Part shown: in pieces, positions 1 through 7,098 of the stretch
Numbering within the stretch: the first letter of the stretch is position 1
Layout of the letters: each line of letters begins with the position of its first letter
From: an uncultured bacterium
Lineage (GTDB): Bacteria > Bacillota > Clostridia > Lachnospirales > Lachnospiraceae
Assembly (NCBI GenBank): GCA_905214365.1
Contig: CAJMMH010000055.1
Location: forward strand, 1 to 12,537
Direction of reading: 5' to 3'
DNA: 12,537 bases
Notes under the pieces: model-generated
Database searches by the model: none
What the model saw: only the letters and a program-made list of their open reading frames with translations
What the model was told of the DNA's origin: nothing
Made by a program: the position numbers and the translations under genes

Positions 1-1
1 C

Positions 2-2485
2 AGCGTGAAGTGGACCAGCCACAGCGCAAACGCGGCGCAGATGGGCGCGTATGCAGAACTGGAGGCGCTTAAGTCAGAAAAAGATCTGACGCAGGCAAAG
101 TCTGCAATTGAAGTGAAAGATACGAAAGAGAGTCTGCTTGTCACAGCCGGAACGATGTCTCTGGAAGTGAAGAAGCAGGGAACGGATATCCTTTGTCATG
201 CGAAGAAAGAGGGAGAGAAGGAAATCGAGCGGGGACGTCTGGTTCTGATCCTGGAGGAATCCGGAAGCGAAGCGGAGGAAGACGGGGCGGATGTCTGGAA
301 GAAGCAGACAACATTTTATGGAGAGCCGCAGGAGGTTGCTGTGGAAGAGTGCGGGACGCAGAAGTGTGTGATCCGTGTATCCGGTGTGCATGTATCACCG
401 AAGACAGGCCGCCGCTGCTGCCCGTTTGTGCTTCGGATTACGGTATGGAAGGACAGCGCGAAGCTTGATTTCCAGCATACTTATATTTACGACGGCAATG
501 TAAATTCCGATTCGCTCAAGGGTCTTGGTATGCAGATCTTCTGCAGGCAGGAAGGCGCGGTATTTAACCGACATGTGGAGATGCTGACTGATCACGGAGC
601 ATTTTCCGAGCCGGCTGTGCTGATGACGAGCTGGCGGCCGCGTCTGCCGATGGAGCAGTATGAGGCACAGCTTCGCGGCGAGATCCTTCCGGAAGAGGGA
701 GAAGAGGCGAAATCGCTGTGGGATGGAGTAGCAAAGATGCCGATCTGGAGCGATTACCGTCTGGTGCAGGACAGCGCGTCCCATTATGTGATTGAGAAGA
801 AAACCAATCAGAAGAACTGCTGTTATATTCAGGCGATGCACGGAAATCGGGCAAAGGGAGCATTCTGCTTCGGTGATAAGACAGGCGGATTTTTGATTGG
901 CAAGAAGGATTTCTGGCAGAAATACCCATCCGGACTGGAGCTGAAGGGACTGGCAGAGGAAACCGCGTGCGCGACCGTCTGGTTCTGGACGCCGCAGGTG
1001 GAAGCGTTTGATTACCGTCATTACGCGACAACCGGATATTCCCAGACCTACTATGAGGGTTTTGATGAAATGGGCGCGACGCCGGTCGGAATTGCCAATA
1101 CCAATAATTTCTCCATCGAGAGCTATACCGGAATCATTCCGTCCGCAGAGCGGCTGGAAGCATTTAACCAAGAGGTTCAGAAGCCGCCGGTATATCTGGC
1201 TGATATCGAGTATTACCATAAGCTGAGAGCATTCGGCTACTGGAGCCTGAAGCAGATGGATACGGAGATGGAGCGCTGGCTGGAGGATCAGCTGAACCGC
1301 GCGGTTACCTTCTATGAAAATGAGGTTGAAGTACGGAACTGGTATGGTTTCTACAACTATGGCGATGTGATGCATACCTATGATCGGGCGCGCCACTGCT
1401 GGAAGTACGACATGGGAGGCTATGCATGGCAGAATACGGAGCTGGTTCCGACTCTGTGGCTGTGGCTGTATTTCATGCGCACGCAGAGAGAGGATGTCTT
1501 TACGCTGGCGGAAGCAATGAGCCGCCATTGCTCCGAGGTTGATATGTATCATCTCGGACCGTACAAGGGAATCGGTTCCCGCCACAATGTCCGCCACTGG
1601 GGCTGCTCCTGCAAGGAAGCGAGAATCGGCATGGCAGGTCATCACCGGTTCTATTATTACCTGACTGGCGACGCGAGAATGAAGGATATTTTCGAGGATG
1701 ATAAAGACGCGGATTATTCCATCGTCAACATTGATCCGCTGCGCTATTTTTATGACAGAAGCAAGATGGTTTCTCCGACCCATGCGCGTTCTGGCCCTGA
1801 CTGGTCGTCATTCTGCTCAAACTGGATGACACAGTGGGAGCGGTTTGATGATAAGAAGTATCTGGAAAAGATCCGTACCGGAATCGAGGATCTGAAGAAG
1901 GCGCCGTTGAAATTAGTATCCGGAACCGACTTTGAGTATGATCCGGCGGACAATCATCTGCGTTACATCGGCGAACGCGCGGCGGGCGGTTCTCATCTGC
2001 AGATCTGCATGGGCGCGGCCGAGGTGTGGCTGGAGCTGTCCCTGCTTCTGGATGATCCGGAATGGACGGACATGTTAGCAGATTACGGCCGGTTCTACTA
2101 TCTGAGCCGGGAAGAGCAGGTAAAGGAAACCAACGGCCTGATCAATGACCGTGAGTTTTCGCTTCCGTTCTTTGCGGCGGCAATGGGAGCTTTCTGCGCG
2201 TGGTACCGGAAGGATCAGGAGCAGGCGAAGAAAACATGGCGGATTCTGATGCGCGCGATGATTTCCGATTACAATAAGGGCGGCTTTGAGTCGATACAGC
2301 TGCCGGATACGGCAAATCAGGAATCGCTGACTGAAATCCCGTGGATCACGACAAACTTCGTTTCTCAGTGGTGCCTGAATGTGATTATGGTACTTGACTT
2401 TATCCGTGAGGAGCTTCCAAAGGACTGGGCAGGTATGGACGAGCTGATGAAGGATATGCCGCTGACCGGATTCCATAAAGCATAA
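2..2485 (+). CDS. Exo-rhamnogalacturonan lyase family protein (PcRGLX/YetA-like, PL26 type), 5'-partial
   Basis: The reading frame is open to the left edge (codons continue upstream of a GTG at 5-7), so the true start lies outside and about 827 residues are visible. The sequence resembles the PcRGLX/YetA family, which cleaves the rhamnose-galacturonate backbone of rhamnogalacturonan I by beta-elimination. The visible layout fits that family: the end of an N-terminal RIFT-barrel region (to about residue 100), a central beta-sandwich (about 100-400) and a C-terminal alpha/alpha-toroid rich in aromatic residues. Family-like stretches are NWYGFYNYGDVMHTYDRARH (from about residue 445 counted from the GTG) and GHHRFYYYLTGD further on. 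The next gene encodes a PL11 rhamnogalacturonan lyase; in Bacillus subtilis yetA also lies close to the PL11 genes yesW and yesX, which supports the call. Whether it is secreted cannot be judged because the N-terminus is missing. Catalytic residues were not assigned. Confidence 0.85.
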   Translation, partial: SVKWTSHSANAAQMGAYAELEALKSEKDLTQAKSAIEVKDTKESLLVTAGTMSLEVKKQGTDILCHAKKEGEKEIERGRLVLILEESGSEAEEDGADVWKKQTTFYGEPQEVAVEECGTQKCVIRVSGVHVSPKTGRRCCPFVLRITVWKDSAKLDFQHTYIYDGNVNSDSLKGLGMQIFCRQEGAVFNRHVEMLTDHGAFSEPAVLMTSWRPRLPMEQYEAQLRGEILPEEGEEAKSLWDGVAKMPIWSDYRLVQDSASHYVIEKKTNQKNCCYIQAMHGNRAKGAFCFGDKTGGFLIGKKDFWQKYPSGLELKGLAEETACATVWFWTPQVEAFDYRHYATTGYSQTYYEGFDEMGATPVGIANTNNFSIESYTGIIPSAERLEAFNQEVQKPPVYLADIEYYHKLRAFGYWSLKQMDTEMERWLEDQLNRAVTFYENEVEVRNWYGFYNYGDVMHTYDRARHCWKYDMGGYAWQNTELVPTLWLWLYFMRTQREDVFTLAEAMSRHCSEVDMYHLGPYKGIGSRHNVRHWGCSCKEARIGMAGHHRFYYYLTGDARMKDIFEDDKDADYSIVNIDPLRYFYDRSKMVSPTHARSGPDWSSFCSNWMTQWERFDDKKYLEKIRTGIEDLKKAPLKLVSGTDFEYDPADNHLRYIGERAAGGSHLQICMGAAEVWLELSLLLDDPEWTDMLADYGRFYYLSREEQVKETNGLINDREFSLPFFAAAMGAFCAWYRKDQEQAKKTWRILMRAMISDYNKGGFESIQLPDTANQESLTEIPWITTNFVSQWCLNVIMVLDFIREELPKDWAGMDELMKDMPLTGFHKA

Positions 2486-2502
2486 GGAAGGCAGATACAA
2501 AA

Positions 2503-2551
2503 CAGCGGAATGTCCGCTGCTGTTTGAGAAAAGTGTGAACAGCAGCGGACA
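2503..2551 (+). promoter_or_regulatory. Overlapping alternative hairpins between the two lyase genes
   Basis: A long stem pairs 2511-2524 (TGTCCGCTGCTGTT) with 2538-2551 (AACAGCAGCGGACA): 14 perfect base pairs around a 13-nt loop. A smaller stem pairs 2503-2509 (CAGCGGA) with 2513-2519 (TCCGCTG) around a 3-nt loop. Both use 2513-2519, so only one can form at a time. No T-tract follows, so this is not a normal intrinsic terminator on either strand. It sits 18-66 nt after the upstream stop codon and ends 39 nt before the PL11 start. It may stabilise or process the intercistronic mRNA, modulate translation of the second gene, or as DNA act as an operator. The structure is seen; the function is inferred. 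Confidence 0.6.
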
Positions 2552-2590
2552 AAAGGGCAGGCATGACGGCAGAAGAAAGGAGCGAAGCTG

Positions 2591-5032
2591 ATGGGAACAT
2601 GGAAGGTAATCGTGGCAAACGTTGAGGATGAGAGTGTTTCTCTTTGCTGGGACGCGGCGGACGGTGCGGATTCCTATGAAATTTACTGGGCGGACGCTGA
2701 TCATCCGGGCATGCAGTACCAGTTGATCGGTGCGGCAGCAGAAACAAAGTATACGGCGAAAAAGACAACGCACATTCCGCATTATTTCAGAATCCGCGCA
2801 ATGGCGGGAGAAAAAGAACTTGGTTGGAGCGATACCGTAAAATCTCCGGTAAAAAAGCAGTTTCATCCGTGGTTGGAAAAGCTGGGACGGGGACTGGCAG
2901 CGGCGAGAACAGAGAACGGGATCTTTCTTTCGTGGCGGCTGCTTCGGAGCGAGGTCAGCGGATACAGTGAAACCGGATTGACAGGCACGGACTTTGCGGT
3001 ATACCGGAATGGAAAGAAGATTGCCATTGTCACAGACAGCACCAACTGGCTCGATCCGGCGGGAACGATGGAAGATGTGTATGCGGTCGCGGCGGTGACA
3101 GACGGAAAGGAAGCGGAGCCGTGCGCAGGAGTAAAGGCGTGGAAGAGTGGTTCCAACTACATTGATATGCCGATTCAGCGTCCGGCAGGAGGCGTAACCC
3201 CGGCAGGACAGGCATACGAGTATTCCGCCAATGATATGAGTGTCGGAGATGTGGATGGAGACGGTGAGTATGAATATTTCCTGAAATGGGATCCGTCTAA
3301 TGCGCATGACGTATCGCACAAGGGATATACCGGAAACTGCTATATCGACTGCTATCGCCTTGACGGTACGCTTCTGTGGCGTCTGGATATGGGCTGCAAC
3401 ATCCGCGCGGGCGCGCATTACACGCAGTTTATTGTGATGGACTTTAACCTGGATGGAAAAGCGGAAATGGCAGTCAAGACAGCGCCGGGAACAAAGATGA
3501 CCATTTACAATCCGGATGGAAGCGTAAAGTCTGAGTATTATGTGACGATGCCGAAGACAGATATCGAGGCCGGATACAGCCATCAGGACAATTATGTCTG
3601 CTCCGGCGCAAGCTACAGAGAGCATCTGATTGATGTATTCTGCGGCTGGCATGAGCATCCGGAGGTACAGAATGGACACTGGCCGAAGACACTTGAAGAG
3701 TGCTTTGACTTAAAGCCGCAGTATTCCTATCCGCTGTCGAGAGAGGACGGCGCGAAGCTTGCGGATTACTACATCCATACGTTTGCGCCGTCGATGAGTC
3801 CGCGCAATGATCTGACAGATTTTGAGGGCTTCATTTTCAAAGGACCGGAGTATCTGACGATGTTTGCCGGGGATGGAAGCGAACTGGAAACGATTCCGTA
3901 TCCGTTCGGACGTGTAGACGACGGACTGATGTGGGGCGATTATGCGATGCGCCGCGTGGAGCCGTGCAACCGCGTGGACCGCTTCCTTGCAGGAGCAGCG
4001 TACTTAGACGGCGAACGTCCGTATCTGATTATGAGCCGTGGATACTATACAAGGTCTACGATTGCAGTCTACAGTTTCTTCAACAATCACTTTGAAGAGA
4101 CGTTTTCTGTCGATTCCGGATTCACGATTATGAGCAATCCGTTCCATTCCAATCCGCACGAAACGGAAGGACGCGATTCCGTTTACGGCACATTTGCCGG
4201 ACAGGGAAACCACAGCCTGTCAACGGCCGATGTGGACGGCGATGGAAGACAGGAGATTGTGTATGGAGCAGCGGTTATCGACCACGACGGCTCGCTGCTG
4301 TATTCAAGCTATGACCGGCTTCCGGATGGACGGCGGGCAAAGCTTGGCCACGGCGATTCTTTTCATGTGGCAAAAATTGATCCGGACCGGACCGGCTTCC
4401 AGATCTTCAATGTATTTGAAGGGGCAAAAGCAGCGCCATACGGCTATGCGCTCCGTGACGCGGCAAACGGCAAGGTATTTTTCGGAGAATACGCGGAAGA
4501 GGATCTTGGACGCTGCATGATCGGAAAGATTGATCCCAATGTCAGAGGCTGGCAGGTATGGGCGGATGATAAGACATATGACTGCAGGGGAAATGTGCTG
4601 GATGTTCCGCTTCTTGGAACCAATCAGGGAATTCGCTGGGCAGGCGATTTGACAACCCAGGTGATTGACTTTTCAAACTATATGAAGGTGAAAAGTCAGC
4701 GCGGTGTTGTCAATGATAACGTGCATGGAATTATGCTTGATCCGCAGGGGACAAGAACTAACAACGGAACCAAGGGCAACCCGTGCCTGGTGGCTGATGT
4801 GCTCGGCGATTACCGGGAAAATCTGCTGCTGCGTCTGGAGGATGAGTCGGCGGTGCGCATTTACATGAATACCGAGGTCACGCATCACAAGCTCTTTACC
4901 ATGATGCATGATCTGCAGTACCGTTCATCCATTGCATGGCAGAACAACTGTTACAATCAGACCGGTTATCCGTCCTTCTATTATGGAACGGATATGGACT
5001 GGAGCGAAGTGCTTCCAGAACTGAAGGGCTGA
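2591..5032 (+). CDS. Rhamnogalacturonan lyase, PL11 family (YesW/YesX-like), with N-terminal Fn3-like domain
   Basis: This 813-residue protein is predicted to cleave rhamnogalacturonan I by beta-elimination, leaving an unsaturated galacturonate end. Residues 1 to about 90 look like a fibronectin type III domain. Residues about 95-180 match the small beta-sheet domain typical of PL11 enzymes (ENGIFLSWRLL, then FAVYRNGKKI). The rest is the beta-propeller catalytic region with calcium-binding-type loops: DVDGDG at 220-225, DFNLDG at 284-289 and DVDGDG at 547-552. Characterised PL11 enzymes have about 600 residues; the extra N-terminal domain and the internal insert near 360-420 explain the size. 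There is no signal peptide or membrane segment, so a cytoplasmic site is likely. The ATG at 2591 is preceded by AAGGAG (2577-2582) at an 8-nt spacing. It follows the PL26-type gene in the same direction and probably shares its transcript. Confidence 0.9.
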   Translation: MGTWKVIVANVEDESVSLCWDAADGADSYEIYWADADHPGMQYQLIGAAAETKYTAKKTTHIPHYFRIRAMAGEKELGWSDTVKSPVKKQFHPWLEKLGRGLAAARTENGIFLSWRLLRSEVSGYSETGLTGTDFAVYRNGKKIAIVTDSTNWLDPAGTMEDVYAVAAVTDGKEAEPCAGVKAWKSGSNYIDMPIQRPAGGVTPAGQAYEYSANDMSVGDVDGDGEYEYFLKWDPSNAHDVSHKGYTGNCYIDCYRLDGTLLWRLDMGCNIRAGAHYTQFIVMDFNLDGKAEMAVKTAPGTKMTIYNPDGSVKSEYYVTMPKTDIEAGYSHQDNYVCSGASYREHLIDVFCGWHEHPEVQNGHWPKTLEECFDLKPQYSYPLSREDGAKLADYYIHTFAPSMSPRNDLTDFEGFIFKGPEYLTMFAGDGSELETIPYPFGRVDDGLMWGDYAMRRVEPCNRVDRFLAGAAYLDGERPYLIMSRGYYTRSTIAVYSFFNNHFEETFSVDSGFTIMSNPFHSNPHETEGRDSVYGTFAGQGNHSLSTADVDGDGRQEIVYGAAVIDHDGSLLYSSYDRLPDGRRAKLGHGDSFHVAKIDPDRTGFQIFNVFEGAKAAPYGYALRDAANGKVFFGEYAEEDLGRCMIGKIDPNVRGWQVWADDKTYDCRGNVLDVPLLGTNQGIRWAGDLTTQVIDFSNYMKVKSQRGVVNDNVHGIMLDPQGTRTNNGTKGNPCLVADVLGDYRENLLLRLEDESAVRIYMNTEVTHHKLFTMMHDLQYRSSIAWQNNCYNQTGYPSFYYGTDMDWSEVLPELKG

Positions 5033-5100
5033 TTAGGCCGAAAATCCGGCGTGTGAATACGGAACCGGAGGACGATACAGCAGTGACAGAAAAGTAAAAT

Positions 5101-5145
5101 AAAAAGATGCGGTGATGGAAATGATCCAAAACCGCATCTTTTTTT
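5101..5145. terminator. Bidirectional intrinsic terminator between convergent genes
   Basis: Stem AAAAAGATGCGGT (5101-5113) pairs with ACCGCATCTTTTT (5131-5143), with T-runs continuing to 5145. The loop is 17 nt. Read on the minus strand the same stem is followed by CTTTTTATTTTAC, so it can also stop transcription of the convergent deacetylase gene. The rest of 5033-5223 shows no credible gene. Confidence 0.88.
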
Positions 5146-5223
5146 GAAAACATTGGCAAAGCCGCATCAGCAGAATTTGTTCCTGCCTGTGCGTAGCACA
5201 AACGCCTGCAAAGAAATCCCGGA

Positions 5224-6042
5224 TTATACCGGCAGCGCTGCGTACTCGCCGCCCTTAACTTCAACGATGGTCTTATTAACGGAAAGCCATACGGAATCAA
5301 AGTTCGGGTTGTAAACCTTATCTCCGGCAGCGGTATACTGCAGACGCTTTACGGCATCCATGTAATCCACAATCTGGATGTTAGTCGCGTACCAGATATC
5401 GTCGTGACCGCCGATCAGCTTGCAGAAGTCTTCCATGACATTCCAGTTGTCGTGGAGTGTGAACTCATAGCTGTGACCCCAGACATACGTCATGTACAGA
5501 TACTGCGTTTTGTGCAGGTCAGAAAACTGCTGGCCAAGTTCGAGAAGGTTCCGGTTGTGGTGGCAGGTTGCGCCCCACGCAAGGAAATTCTCCGGAAGCG
5601 CGAAGCTCATTGTGCTTTCGACTGTTCTCGCATAGCGGATGCCGAGAGCGGGAAGCAAATCCATGATTTCCCTGGAATAGGAGCCGTTCGGGTAGGAAAG
5701 GCCGCGGATCGGATAGCCGACTGCGTCTTCAAGAATGCGGCGGTCTTCGAGTACCTGCGCAGCAACCTGATTGAGCGGGCAGCGGGCGATGGTTGGATGC
5801 GTGTAAGTGTGCGCGGATACTTCATGGCCGGCATACAGAGCCTTATACTCGGAGAGAGGGATACGCTGCGGATCATCCTGAAGCCCGGCGTTCACATGGA
5901 ATGTACCCTTGATTCCGTACTTGTTAAACAGAGCGACCAGACGGCGGTCCTCAACCTTTCCGTCGTCATAGCTCATGGTAAGAACCTTGTGCTTTCCACC
6001 CGGGAAGCAATAGTAAATAACAGGAAGTTTTTTCTGTTCCAT
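5224..6042 (-). CDS. Polysaccharide deacetylase family protein (CE4/NodB fold), apparently cytoplasmic
   Basis: This 272-residue protein carries the NodB-homology motifs of CE4 metal-dependent deacetylases: MSYDDG (residues 23-28, with the Asp pair 26-27), SAHTYTHP (76-83, metal-binding His78 and His82), SYPNGSY (116-122) and VWGHSYEF (187-194, with the late His190). CE4 enzymes remove N- or O-acetyl groups from glycans. No signal peptide or transmembrane segment is visible, which is unusual for peptidoglycan or chitin deacetylases and fits an intracellular oligosaccharide substrate. The start is supported by AAAGGA about 8 nt upstream. The gene faces the rhamnogalacturonan lyases and shares a terminator with them, while a promoter of its own (6126-6154) drives it. 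An O-acetyl pectin oligosaccharide is a reasonable guess at substrate but is inference only. Residues after about 240 form a short C-terminal extension. Confidence 0.88.
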   Translation of the reverse strand: MEQKKLPVIYYCFPGGKHKVLTMSYDDGKVEDRRLVALFNKYGIKGTFHVNAGLQDDPQRIPLSEYKALYAGHEVSAHTYTHPTIARCPLNQVAAQVLEDRRILEDAVGYPIRGLSYPNGSYSREIMDLLPALGIRYARTVESTMSFALPENFLAWGATCHHNRNLLELGQQFSDLHKTQYLYMTYVWGHSYEFTLHDNWNVMEDFCKLIGGHDDIWYATNIQIVDYMDAVKRLQYTAAGDKVYNPNFDSVWLSVNKTIVEVKGGEYAALPV

Positions 6043-6125
6043 CGTTTTCGTCCTTTCTTTCCGGTCGGTTTTGCGGTGTAAAGCGCGAGATAGCTGATTC
6101 CCGCAGATAATGACCGGTTTCCTTC

Positions 6126-6154
6126 AGTATAAACACCGGAAAAATCTTTGTCAA
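6126..6154 (-). promoter_or_regulatory. Sigma-70-type promoter for the deacetylase gene
   Basis: On the minus strand the -35 box TTGACA (6154-6149) is a perfect match and the -10 box TATACT (6131-6126) matches 5 of 6, with an ideal 17-nt spacer. The predicted start of transcription is near 6119, giving an untranslated leader of about 77 nt before the ATG at 6042. Confidence 0.8.
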
Positions 6155-6193
6155 TCAGAAAACCGGCAGTATTCTGAATCAGACAAAATCCAT

Positions 6194-6220
6194 TACTGTT
6201 TGAGCGCAGCATGAACAGTA
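6194..6220. promoter_or_regulatory. Inverted repeat between divergent promoters, candidate operator
   Basis: TACTGTT (6194-6200) and AACAGTA (6214-6220) form a perfect 7-bp inverted repeat with a 13-bp spacer. AGACAAA occurs just outside both arms as a direct repeat (6181-6187 and 6220-6226). It lies 40 bp from the deacetylase -35 box and about 30 bp from the plus-strand -35 box, a sensible place for a regulator of one or both divergent units. No regulator gene is present in the window, so the binding protein is unknown. Confidence 0.35.
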
Positions 6221-6250
6221 GACAAATCATTGCAGCTTACGGGAAATAGT

Positions 6251-6279
6251 TTGACTTTCCTAGTGATTTGTAGTACATT
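6251..6279 (+). promoter_or_regulatory. Promoter for the transaldolase/isomerase/DUF4867 operon
   Basis: The -35 box TTGACT (6251-6256) and the -10 box TACATT (6274-6279) are separated by 17 nt. An overlapping TATAAA at 6279-6284 is too far from the -35 box to be preferred. Transcription would begin near 6286, leaving a leader of about 135 nt before the transaldolase ATG. Confidence 0.6.
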
Positions 6280-6419
6280 ATAAATAACGTAACGCTGTTG
6301 TCTGCCGATAGGATGGGAGAAAGGATTGTTTCTGCATTGCTGCTGGCATTTTGCGTGAAACAGCTGTTCAAAACGGAGAAAGCGGCGGTTACAAATATGT
6401 ATATCCGGAGGATGCGCAC

Positions 6420-7073
6420 ATGAAATTCTTTATTGATACTGCTAATGTGGAGTATATCAAAGAGGCAAATGACATGGGAATCATTTGCGGTGTTACAACG
6501 AATCCGTCCCTGATTGCAAAGGAAGGCCGCGTATTTGAAGAAGTAATCGCAGAGATCGCTTCTATCGTTGACGGTCCGATCAGCGGCGAGGTAAAGGCAA
6601 CGACAACAGACGCGGCAACGATGATTGAGGAAGGAATTGCGATCAGCAAGATCCATCCGAACATGGTTGTCAAGATCCCGATGACGGCAGAGGGCCTGAA
6701 GGCAACCAAGGCGCTGCACGCAATGGGAATCAAGACCAACGTAACGCTTGTTTTCTCCGCTGCGCAGGCACTGTTAGCGGCAAGAGCAGGAGCAACCTAC
6801 GTATCGCCGTTCCTTGGCAGACTGGACGATATTTCCATGCCGGGCATCGAGCTGATTGAGTCGATCGCCGAGATCTTTGACGTTCACGGCATTGAGACTG
6901 AGATCATCGCGGCAAGTGTCCGCAACCCGATCCATGTGATTGACTGCGCGCGTGCAGGCGCTGATATCGCGACCGTTCCTTACAACGTTCTGATGCAGAT
7001 GATCAATCATCCGCTGACCACGCAGGGAATCGAAAAATTCAAGAAAGATTATATTGCAGTATTCGGCGAGTAA
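6420..7073 (+). CDS. fsa: Transaldolase of the small TalC/FSA type (often annotated fructose-6-phosphate aldolase)
   Basis: This 217-residue class I (Schiff-base) enzyme moves a dihydroxyacetone unit between sugar phosphates in the cytoplasm. It has the family hallmarks: FIDTAN at the N-terminus (Asp6), GVTTNPS (24-30, Asn28) and VVKIP with the catalytic lysine at residue 85. Escherichia coli FsaA has Gln59 and Tyr131 in the active site, whereas transaldolases have Glu and Phe. Here the equivalent positions are Glu57 (GEVKATT) and Phe131 (SPFLGRLDD), so transaldolase activity is more likely than aldolase. The ATG at 6420 is chosen because GGAGG (6407-6411) lies 8 nt upstream and the family begins at MKFF; the frame is open further back to 6351, but that stretch has no family similarity. 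It is the first gene of a three-gene operon. It could serve the pentose-phosphate pathway or a dedicated route for the isomerase product. Confidence 0.92.
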   Translation: MKFFIDTANVEYIKEANDMGIICGVTTNPSLIAKEGRVFEEVIAEIASIVDGPISGEVKATTTDAATMIEEGIAISKIHPNMVVKIPMTAEGLKATKALHAMGIKTNVTLVFSAAQALLAARAGATYVSPFLGRLDDISMPGIELIESIAEIFDVHGIETEIIAASVRNPIHVIDCARAGADIATVPYNVLMQMINHPLTTQGIEKFKKDYIAVFGE

Positions 7074-7098
7074 TCGCGGAGTATTCAGGGAGGACAAA

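Noticed and set aside
395..1783. Long minus-strand reading frame (462 codons) opposite the PL26-type lyase gene
   Set aside because: It lies wholly inside a well-supported gene, its translation has no recognisable family and low-complexity character, and it is an expected mirror of codon bias.
2075..3679. Long minus-strand reading frame (534 codons) spanning the two lyase genes
   Set aside because: It crosses a gene end, an intergenic hairpin and the next gene start; the protein shows no known domain.
5404..6081. Plus-strand reading frame (225 codons) opposite the deacetylase
   Set aside because: The minus strand carries all CE4 motifs in order; the plus-strand product has none of note.
6351..6419. 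Upstream extension of the transaldolase to a start at 6351
   Set aside because: The extra residues have no family similarity, while GGAGG sits 8 nt before the ATG at 6420 and the family starts there.
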